From Clostridiales bacterium (GTDB lineage: Bacteria > Bacillota > Clostridia > Oscillospirales > Butyricicoccaceae), in assembly GCA_004555915.1 (NCBI GenBank), contig SFJM01000006.1:1-64000 (forward strand): a DNA stretch of 64,000 nucleotides. Direction: 5' to 3'. This document shows, one piece after another, positions 58,302 through 64,000 of this stretch. The notes under the pieces are model-generated. The model made no database searches. It was not told where the DNA came from and saw only the letters and a list, made by a program, of their open reading frames with translations. The position numbers and the translations under genes are program-made. The stretch's first letter is position 1, and each line of letters starts with the position of its first letter.

Positions 58302-59696
58302 TTATGCGTGCGGAATGATGGTATGTGCCGCAATCTCCGTGCTGGTGGTTGCCAGATCAGAGTAGGACAGTCCATGTACATCCGCATGTCCGGTAATCCG
58401 GGCAAACATCTCCAGCTCCCTGCGGGAAACCTCCAGATAGTTTGCCACGCGCTGTGCCGCTGCATCCACATCCAGCCGCCTGCGCAGGGTTTCGTCCTGT
58501 GTGGCAATGCCTGCCGGACACGCACCACTGCCGCAGATACGGTACTGCTGGCAGCCTGCCGCAATCAGGGCACCGCTTGCCACCGCAATGGCATCCGCAC
58601 CCATGGCAAGTGCCTTGGCAAAGTCCGCGGATACCCGCAGTCCGCCGGTAATCACAATATCAAAGGTGGCATTGTGTTCCGTACGGTATTTCCATGCCCG
58701 ATACAGGGCATAAATGGTCGGAATGCTTGTGGCCTCCCGGAGGAAAAACGGGCTGGATGCGGTTGCGCCGCCTCTGCCGTCCAGTGTCACAAAATCCGCT
58801 TCTGCATAGACACAGCAATCCAGATCCGCTTCGATCTGGCCTGCGGCAATCTTGATACCGACAGGCCGTCCGCCGGAACGCTCCCGCAGCATGCGAACCA
58901 TTTCCTTCAAATCCTCTTTCGAGTTGATTTCCGGGAATTTGCTGGGGCTCTGGATATCCTGTCCCTGCTGCTTGCCGCGGATGGCGGCGATTTCCGCCGT
59001 TACCTTTTCCCCGGGCAGATGACCGCCCATGCCGGGCTTGGTGCCCTGGCCGATTTTGATTTCAATGGCGTCCGCCTGCTGAAGAATCTCATCGGTCACG
59101 CTGTACTTGTTGGGCACATATTCAAAGATATACTTATATGCCGCATCCCGTTCCTCCGGCAGGACACCGCCTTCGCCGCTGCACATGGCAGTTTTCGCCA
59201 GCGCAGAGCCCTTTGACAGTGCCGTCTTGGTTTCCTTCGACAGTGCGCCAAAGGACATATGGGAGATGTAAACCGGGCTTTCCAGCACCATAGGCTTTTT
59301 GGCATGCTTGCCGATGACCGTCCGGGTATTCACCGGCGCGTCATCCTCCATGGGCAGGGTATGCAGCTGGGCACCCAGCAGCAGGATGTCATCCCAGTTG
59401 GGCATGGGCATCCGGGTGGACATAGCCGCATGGATCGACTGGCCTGTTACTGCCATTTCATGGATTTCCGCCATATAGCGGTTATCCGGATCCTTGCGTA
59501 CAATCGCCGGGTCATAGCTTAAATTCTTCTGTGCAGACTGTGCCGGCACTTCTTCCTCCGGCCGGTCATCCTCCACATAAATAAACTTTTCCCGGGGCTG
59601 ATGGCACATGGGACATTCCTTCAGTTCGGTAATGCTGTAGTCTTCCTTCTGCTCATCAAACAGATAGCCACACACGCCGCAACGATAAACAGCCAT
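58302..59696 (-). CDS. Rubredoxin-glutamate synthase domain fusion (FMN oxidoreductase)
   Basis: A 464-residue protein. Residues 1-50 are a rubredoxin-type domain (YRCGVCGYLFDEQ, KECPMCHQP), the rest is the FMN-binding domain of the glutamate synthase large subunit (ESPVYISHMSFGALSKETK, IEIKIGQGTKPGMGGHLPGEKV, VTLDGRGGATASSP, CGSGACPAGIATQ for a [3Fe-4S] cluster). The glutaminase domain is absent. Homologues are annotated as glutamate synthase-like, but with rubredoxin and adjacent rubrerythrin a role as redox partner in oxygen or peroxide defence is also plausible. It overlaps the rubrerythrin gene by one base. Confidence 0.85.
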   Translation of the reverse strand: MAVYRCGVCGYLFDEQKEDYSITELKECPMCHQPREKFIYVEDDRPEEEVPAQSAQKNLSYDPAIVRKDPDNRYMAEIHEMAVTGQSIHAAMSTRMPMPNWDDILLLGAQLHTLPMEDDAPVNTRTVIGKHAKKPMVLESPVYISHMSFGALSKETKTALSKGSALAKTAMCSGEGGVLPEERDAAYKYIFEYVPNKYSVTDEILQQADAIEIKIGQGTKPGMGGHLPGEKVTAEIAAIRGKQQGQDIQSPSKFPEINSKEDLKEMVRMLRERSGGRPVGIKIAAGQIEADLDCCVYAEADFVTLDGRGGATASSPFFLREATSIPTIYALYRAWKYRTEHNATFDIVITGGLRVSADFAKALAMGADAIAVASGALIAAGCQQYRICGSGACPAGIATQDETLRRRLDVDAAAQRVANYLEVSRRELEMFARITGHADVHGLSYSDLATTSTEIAAHTIIPHA

Positions 59697-60235
59697 CAGT
59701 AATTTTCCTTCCGTACTTCAAAGAATGCCTGTGGGTGGTTGCATACCGGACATACCTCCGGCGCCTTGGTGCCTACGACGATATGGCCGCAGTTCCGGCA
59801 CTCCCATACCTGTACGCCGCTCTTTTCAAATACCTGCTTGGTTTCCACATTGTTCAGCAGGGCACGGTACCGTTCCTCATGCGACTTTTCAATCGCTGCC
59901 ACGCCGCGGAACTGGGCTGCCAGCTCGGTAAAGCCTTCCTCCTCCGCTTCACGTGCCATACGGTCATACATATCGGTCCATTCTGCATTTTCGCCTTCTG
60001 CGGCATGCAGCAGGTTTTCTGCGGTATCGCCCAGCTCGCCCAGTGCCTTGAACCACAGCTTGGCATGCTCCTTCTCATTTTCCGCTGTCTTTAAAAACAG
60101 CTCTGCAATCTGCTCATAGCCTGCCTTCTTTGCCACGGAAGCAAAATAGGTATACTTGTTTCTTGCCTGGGATTCGCCTGCAAATGCTTCCCACAGATTC
60201 TTTTCGGTCTTTGTACCTGCATACTTGTTTGCCAT
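59696..60235 (-). CDS. rbr: Rubrerythrin
   Basis: Non-haem diiron peroxidase that detoxifies hydrogen peroxide in anaerobes. The 179 residues contain the diiron ligands (EAFAGESQARNKYTYFA, FLKTAENEKEHAKLWF, a second ExxH in IEKSHEERY) and a C-terminal rubredoxin domain (WECRNCGHIVVGTKAPEVCPVCNHP). AGGAGG precedes the ATG. A consensus promoter with an overlapping PerR-like box lies upstream, and the next gene overlaps its stop by one base. Confidence 0.96.
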   Translation of the reverse strand: MANKYAGTKTEKNLWEAFAGESQARNKYTYFASVAKKAGYEQIAELFLKTAENEKEHAKLWFKALGELGDTAENLLHAAEGENAEWTDMYDRMAREAEEEGFTELAAQFRGVAAIEKSHEERYRALLNNVETKQVFEKSGVQVWECRNCGHIVVGTKAPEVCPVCNHPQAFFEVRKENY

Positions 60236-60326
60236 TACGATTTCCTCCTATGCTTTTCCTGTTTCCCGGCGGAGCATGCCTGTGCTGCCCACGCTGCGGG
60301 CTCTCTTCTCTCTATCTATAAATTGG

Positions 60327-60341
60327 TAATTATTATTATAT
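60327..60341. promoter_or_regulatory. PerR-box-like sequence at the rubrerythrin promoter
   Basis: The 15-base segment matches the TTATAAT-N-ATTATAA Per box at 11 of 14 fixed positions (my count) and overlaps the -10 box. Rubrerythrin genes are known PerR targets in Clostridia. Confidence 0.5.
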
Positions 60342-60363
60342 TCCTATATATTTCCGTTGTCAA
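60335..60363 (-). promoter_or_regulatory. Consensus promoter of the rubrerythrin operon
   Basis: Minus-strand perfect TTGACA (60358-60363), 17-base spacer and perfect TATAAT (60335-60340), the only fully consensus promoter I found in the window. Confidence 0.85.
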
Positions 60364-60382
60364 ATAAAACATTTTATCCAAA

Positions 60383-60418
60383 TAAAAAAGAGCGCATATA
60401 CCGCTGTACATGCGCTCC
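60383..60418 (-). terminator. Terminator of hbd
   Basis: Minus-strand GAGCGCATG / TATGCGCTC stem followed by TTTTTT, about 20 bases past the stop. Confidence 0.88.
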
Positions 60419-60438
60419 TTGTTATGTGCTGTTGCAAT

Positions 60439-61320
60439 TTAGCCGATGGTTGCCAGAGCAGAGCCCGGGATAATGCGTCCCAGCTCGTCATACTCATAGA
60501 AGCCCTTGCCGGTCTTCTGGCCCAGATGCTTTGCACGTACCATCTTCTTCAGCAGGCGTGCCGGACGATACTTGGCATCAAAGGTCTCATGATACATAAC
60601 TTCCATGATAGCCAGACATACATCCAGACCAACCAGATCGCCCAGAGCCAGCGGGCCCATCGGATGGTTTGCACCCAGCTTCATAGCAATATCAATGCCT
60701 TCTACGGAAGCCAGGCCTTCCTCAAAGATGCCGATTGCTTCGTTAATCATCGGGATCAGCAGACGGTTTACAACGAAGCCCGGTCCTTCGATAACTTCTA
60801 CCGGAACCTTGTCAATATCAGTGGCAATGTCCTTGACGCGCTCTACCATTTCATCGGTGGTGGTCATGCCCGGAATAACCTCAACCAGCTTCATGACAGC
60901 TGCCGGGTTAAAGAAATGCATGCCGATGATCGGGCGGGTCAGCTGGCCACTGATTTCCGTAATGGACAGGGAGGATGTGTTGGAAGCTACCAGCGCATCC
61001 GGACGGCAGATGTCCTCAATCTGCTTCAGCAGTGTCATCTTTGCCTGCAGGTTCTCGATGGCAGACTCGATAATCAGGTCTGCATCGCGGCAGCCATTGA
61101 TATCCGTAATGGTAACCTTGCTGTCGATTTCGTCAAAACGCTCCTGTGTAATTCTGCCCTTTGCCACCATGCGCTTCAGCGGCTTCTGGAACAGGGCACG
61201 CTTCTGCTCAAAGCCCTTGCCGGAAACCACGCAGAGATTTACCTCATAGCCCTCTGCCTGTGCGAATGCCTGTGTAATGCCAAGGCCCATAATGCCCGAG
61301 CCAACTACTGCTACTTTCAT
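60439..61320 (-). CDS. hbd: 3-hydroxybutyryl-CoA dehydrogenase
   Basis: Reduces acetoacetyl-CoA to 3-hydroxybutyryl-CoA in butyrate fermentation. The 293-residue protein has the NAD-binding VAVVGSGIMGLGITQAFA, the catalytic HFFNPAAVMKLVEVI, and NRLLIPMINEAIGIFEEG with GANHPMGPLALGDLVGLDV. GAGG is 7 bases before the ATG. It is monocistronic here; thl, crt and bcd/etf are not in the window. A Rex-like operator between promoter and gene suggests control by the NADH/NAD ratio. Confidence 0.95.
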   Translation of the reverse strand: MKVAVVGSGIMGLGITQAFAQAEGYEVNLCVVSGKGFEQKRALFQKPLKRMVAKGRITQERFDEIDSKVTITDINGCRDADLIIESAIENLQAKMTLLKQIEDICRPDALVASNTSSLSITEISGQLTRPIIGMHFFNPAAVMKLVEVIPGMTTTDEMVERVKDIATDIDKVPVEVIEGPGFVVNRLLIPMINEAIGIFEEGLASVEGIDIAMKLGANHPMGPLALGDLVGLDVCLAIMEVMYHETFDAKYRPARLLKKMVRAKHLGQKTGKGFYEYDELGRIIPGSALATIG

Positions 61321-61405
61321 ACCATAACCTCATTTCTTCCTTTCATCCCATGGGATGATGCATTGTGTTGTTTCAACGTTTATCCTATTCAGCTTTTATG
61401 TCCGT

Positions 61406-61423
61406 GTGTTATTTTTTTAACAA
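61406..61423. promoter_or_regulatory. Candidate Rex operator upstream of hbd
   Basis: GTGTTATTTTTTTAACAA matches the Rex consensus TTGTTA-N6-TAACAA at 11 of 12 fixed bases. It begins 10 bases downstream of the -10 box of hbd, a typical repressor position. Confidence 0.65.
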
Positions 61424-61433
61424 TCACATTGTG

Positions 61434-61462
61434 ACTATACCATGTTTTCCCTGTTTTTTCAA
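61434..61462 (-). promoter_or_regulatory. Promoter of hbd
   Basis: Minus-strand TTGAAA (61457-61462), 17-base spacer, TATAGT (61434-61439) with a TGG extension. The remaining 61463-61714 part of the gap holds the thiI terminator and AT-rich sequence without a gene. Confidence 0.7.
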
Positions 61463-61518
61463 ATGCACTAAATCGTTTTTCTGTTGAATTTTTCCTTCAA
61501 TGCGACTAGAATACTCTA

Positions 61519-61564
61519 TAAAAAGAACCAGAAATTCACCATTTCTGATGTATCTCTGGTTCCT
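61519..61564 (-). terminator. Probable terminator of thiI
   Basis: Minus-strand GAACCAGA / TCTGGTTC stem with an inner AGAAAT/ATTTCT pairing and a TTTTT tail; about 150 bases beyond the thiI stop. Confidence 0.65.
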
Positions 61565-61714
61565 CATTCGTTATTCTGCATAAAATCCATCCGTTATTTC
61601 CCGTTATTTTATACAATATTTAAGAATTTCCTTCATCCTGCCAAAATTTTTGGTGATTTTCCTGCATTCTGTCCCAACGCAGCATACCACATGGCTTTTT
61701 TTCTCCCTGTTTTG

Positions 61715-62878
61715 TTACAGGACAACGCACTCCACGCCTTCCAGCGCCTTTGCCACCAGTGCTTCCACATCCAGCGCCCGCTCGGCTTCCTCGACCTTGA
61801 ATTTCTTCGGACGGGTCAGCGGATGCTTCGGCGTGAATACCGTGCAGCAGTCCTCATATGGCAGAATGGACGTATCAAAGGTGTCAATCTTACGGGAAAT
61901 CTGAACGATTTCCTCCTTATCCATACCAATAACCGGACGGAATACCGGCAGAGAGCAGACAGCACCTGTTACATTCATGGCTTCCATGGTCTGGGATGCC
62001 ACCTGTCCCAGACTTTCACCGGTAATCAGTGCACCGGCATCGTGCTCCCGTGCCACCTCTTCTGCCAGACGCATCATAAACCGGCGCATAATCAGGGTGA
62101 ACATATCCTCCGGGCAGTTGTCGCGGATGGCTTCCTGAATTTCCGTAAACGGTACCACATAGACCTCCATGCGACCCGCATAATGGGTCAGCTGTTCTGC
62201 CAGTGCCATGACCTTTTCCTTTGCACGCTCAGAGGTATAGGGGTAGCTGAAGAAATGCACCGCGCACAGCTCCAGACCGCGTTTTGCCATCATGTAGCCA
62301 GCTACCGGGGAATCAATGCCGCCGGACAGCAGCAGAGCTGCCTTGCCATTGGTACCCACCGGCATACCGCCCGGGCCCGGAATCTTGCCTGCATGCACAT
62401 AAGCTGCCTTGTCACGCACTTCAATATTGACCCGCAGGTCCGGATTGTGCATATCCGGAATCAGGTTTTCATATTTGTCATCCAGATCCCCGCCAATCTG
62501 CTGGCAGATCTGAATGGAATTCAGCGGGAATTTTTTATCCGAACGCTTCGCTTCCACCTTAAACCGTTCCGCGCTCTCCAGCTCATCCGCCAGATAGGTG
62601 TTGACAGTCTCCCAGATGGCATCCATACTCTTTTCGCACACGGCGGCACGGCAGATGGCAGCAACGCCGAATACATTGAGCACGGCCTCCAGTACCTCAT
62701 CCATATCCACGCCGTCCGCCGGTTCAATGTAAATCGTGGACTGCATGATATATACCTTGCACTTGCCTACCTTTTCCACACGGCGGCGCAGGTTGGCAAT
62801 CAGACGGCTTTCAAACCGGCGGCGGTTCAGACCCTTGAGCACGACCTCGCCCAGCTTCAACAGCAAAACTTCTTTCAT
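61715..62878 (-). CDS. thiI: tRNA 4-thiouridine synthase ThiI
   Basis: Adenylates uridine 8 of tRNA for sulfur insertion and can serve thiamine synthesis. The 387-residue protein has an NFLD/THUMP RNA-binding region (residues ~1-165), the PP-loop GKAALLLSGGIDSPVAGYMMAKRG, and the family block LITGESLGQVASQTMEAMNV. There is no C-terminal rhodanese domain, as in other Firmicutes, where a dedicated cysteine desulfurase supplies sulfur; that partner gene is not in the window. Start at 62878 with GAGG 8 bases upstream. Confidence 0.96.
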   Translation of the reverse strand: MKEVLLLKLGEVVLKGLNRRRFESRLIANLRRRVEKVGKCKVYIMQSTIYIEPADGVDMDEVLEAVLNVFGVAAICRAAVCEKSMDAIWETVNTYLADELESAERFKVEAKRSDKKFPLNSIQICQQIGGDLDDKYENLIPDMHNPDLRVNIEVRDKAAYVHAGKIPGPGGMPVGTNGKAALLLSGGIDSPVAGYMMAKRGLELCAVHFFSYPYTSERAKEKVMALAEQLTHYAGRMEVYVVPFTEIQEAIRDNCPEDMFTLIMRRFMMRLAEEVAREHDAGALITGESLGQVASQTMEAMNVTGAVCSLPVFRPVIGMDKEEIVQISRKIDTFDTSILPYEDCCTVFTPKHPLTRPKKFKVEEAERALDVEALVAKALEGVECVVL

Positions 62879-62993
62879 ATACAAAACCTCATTCAAGTGT
62901 AAATATTTCGACAATTCATCTGCTATCTTAGCACAGCACGTACAGGTTTGCAAGAATACGCATTAATTTATTATGTCTCAATATATTTTCCTT

Positions 62994-63701
62994 TCAAGAT
63001 GTTGTAATCGAAACATATGGTATCGTATAATGCTCTGTCATATGCAATTCCAACGGAAACGGTACATCAAAAGTTTCATCCTCCAACAATGTTCTTGTCG
63101 GTACTATCTGGTATCCTGAAATGATCAATGTATCCTCATCGCTTTTTTCAACCTGATACCAACCTGTACGCTGATAAAAACGCAAAAATGCACCCATATC
63201 TTTTGAACTCACTTCATACTCTATGCCAGCATATATCTCAGGCTGTACCTCTGTTGTCATTCGCTTGTCAGAAAAAAGATACAACGGAAGCTGTATCACT
63301 GGGTCAGCAATATTTTGTTCGGTATCCATCTGTGCTGTATCAGAAACCAATTTAACCGACATATTGGTCGCTATATGTTCATACTGCGAAAACGGGAAAT
63401 AAAATGCATCACATCGATTTTCTTTGGAATTGGCAAATAAAACATAACCATCTCTCATCACCTGCACTTCTCCATACGGTTCTGCTTGCCTGCGAAATTC
63501 TGTCTCTTTCCACGGCCGATCAAGGACATATGTCATCGCATCTGTCCATGGAGCAGGATACTGACGATTTTGAACGGACAATTCTACAGGCAGCCCGCTA
63601 AACAATCCAACAACGCCAATCGAACCACTGCGTTGTAATCCACCACAACCGCACAGCAGCGCAATCATACATGCAAGCATCATTCCTGTCCAGCGCTTCA
63701 T
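62994..63701 (-). CDS. Putative lipoprotein, unknown
   Basis: A 235-residue protein with a type II signal peptide: basic MKRW, a hydrophobic core, and lipobox LLCGC with the lipidated cysteine near residue 19. The mature part has no domain I recognise. The gene is more AT-rich than its neighbours (many CAT/AAT/TTT-type codons), so it may be a recent arrival or evolve under weaker constraint. GGGGGAG is upstream of the ATG; an extended -10 (TGGTATACT, minus, TATACT at 63757-63762) could be its promoter. Confidence 0.7.
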   Translation of the reverse strand: MKRWTGMMLACMIALLCGCGGLQRSGSIGVVGLFSGLPVELSVQNRQYPAPWTDAMTYVLDRPWKETEFRRQAEPYGEVQVMRDGYVLFANSKENRCDAFYFPFSQYEHIATNMSVKLVSDTAQMDTEQNIADPVIQLPLYLFSDKRMTTEVQPEIYAGIEYEVSSKDMGAFLRFYQRTGWYQVEKSDEDTLIISGYQIVPTRTLLEDETFDVPFPLELHMTEHYTIPYVSITTS

Positions 63702-63900
63702 TGTACTCCCCCCATCCCCAATATCATCCCTTGTTCCCCAATTCTTTTACTCCTTTAGTATACCACACCTGCGAAAATGTTACTATGTGTAATGGTGTAC
63801 AATTTTTACCAAAAGCTTTTTTCATGCATTTTGAAGAAATCTGTCCAAACTCGTCCTTCTCCGGACATAACAAAAAAAGAGGGATTCCGGTAATCCAATA

Positions 63901-63943
63901 CAAAAAAGCGTGTACCCATCCTGTCCGGCAGATACACGCTTTC
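63901..63943 (-). terminator. Terminator of the gene running off the right edge
   Basis: Minus-strand AAAGCGTGTA / TACACGCTTTTTT stem 10 bases after the partial gene's stop. Confidence 0.85.
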
Positions 63944-63952
63944 CAATTCCCT

Positions 63953-64000
63953 TTATTCCCTTCTCAGCCGCTTCGTGCCTTCCTCCAGCGCATCCAGCAG
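63953..64000 (-). CDS. 3' end of an unidentified gene (partial)
   Basis: The last 15 codons and TAA stop of a minus-strand gene that continues beyond the window; the visible C-terminus is LLDALEEGTKRLRRE. The terminator just downstream supports it being a real gene end. Too short to identify. Confidence 0.65.
   Translation of the reverse strand: MLDALEEGTKRLRRE

Noticed and set aside
61484..62902. 472-residue plus-strand frame opposite thiI
   Set aside because: Antisense to a confident ThiI gene and crosses its terminator; no domain.

Overview
This 64 kb window looks like the core chromosome of an anaerobic, low-to-mid G+C Gram-positive bacterium of the Clostridia, most likely an Oscillospirales (Ruminococcaceae/Butyricicoccaceae-type) butyrate producer. 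The support is inferential: glycogen genes with a separate glgD, a HydF-family GTPase, rubrerythrin fused into an oxygen-defence operon, 3-hydroxybutyryl-CoA dehydrogenase, remnants of the Wal (YycHIJ) cell-wall cluster, rpsO-pnp, and strong AGGAGG ribosome sites. I cannot name a species from sequence alone.

Layout. 1-13.5 kb (minus strand): topA-trmFO-plsX with dprA and an rRNA methyltransferase, then lysS, greA, a secreted S41 protease, a PucR/CdaR-type regulator followed by an overlooked 30-residue membrane peptide, rsuA and a DUF4830 protein. 13.5-23.8 kb: EF-G-like GTPase, a 400 bp internally deleted IS3-family element, a radical SAM-MarR operon with a clear operator, pnp and rpsO with a structured leader, and a 1.7 kb gene-free island holding a large inverted repeat, a candidate structured small RNA with its own promoter and terminator, and two families of palindromic repeats. 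23.8-35 kb (minus): phosphohexomutase, a HydF homologue lacking the Fe-S ligands, MarR-DegV, ricT-holB-decarboxylase, alr and a FemX-type transferase.

35.5-43 kb: serC-serA (plus), an orphan GntR regulator with an unusually palindrome-rich upstream region, ybaK, a D,D-carboxypeptidase, DUF1294 and pyrC (plus). 43.3-50.5 kb (minus): a Wal-type accessory cluster (kinase-less WalK-like sensor, WalH, WalI, MurA, WalJ, RlmH) with no walR or kinase domain. 50.6-58 kb: glgB-glgC-glgD-glgA and cinA. 58.3-64 kb: rubrerythrin/glutamate-synthase-like pair behind a consensus promoter with a PerR-like box, hbd behind a Rex-like operator, thiI, a lipoprotein and the 3' end of one more gene.

A repeated MITE-like element (two ~50 bp inverted halves of GGGAG-rich hairpins around a ~60 bp spacer) occurs at six places, always between genes, and in one case appears to supply the end of pyrC. 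The most distinctive items are this repeat family, the structured RNA at 23.0-23.25 kb, the kinase-less Wal sensor cluster, the ligand-less HydF, and the GntR intergenic region. Promoter, terminator and RNA calls come from reading the sequence by eye; no folding program or database search was run.
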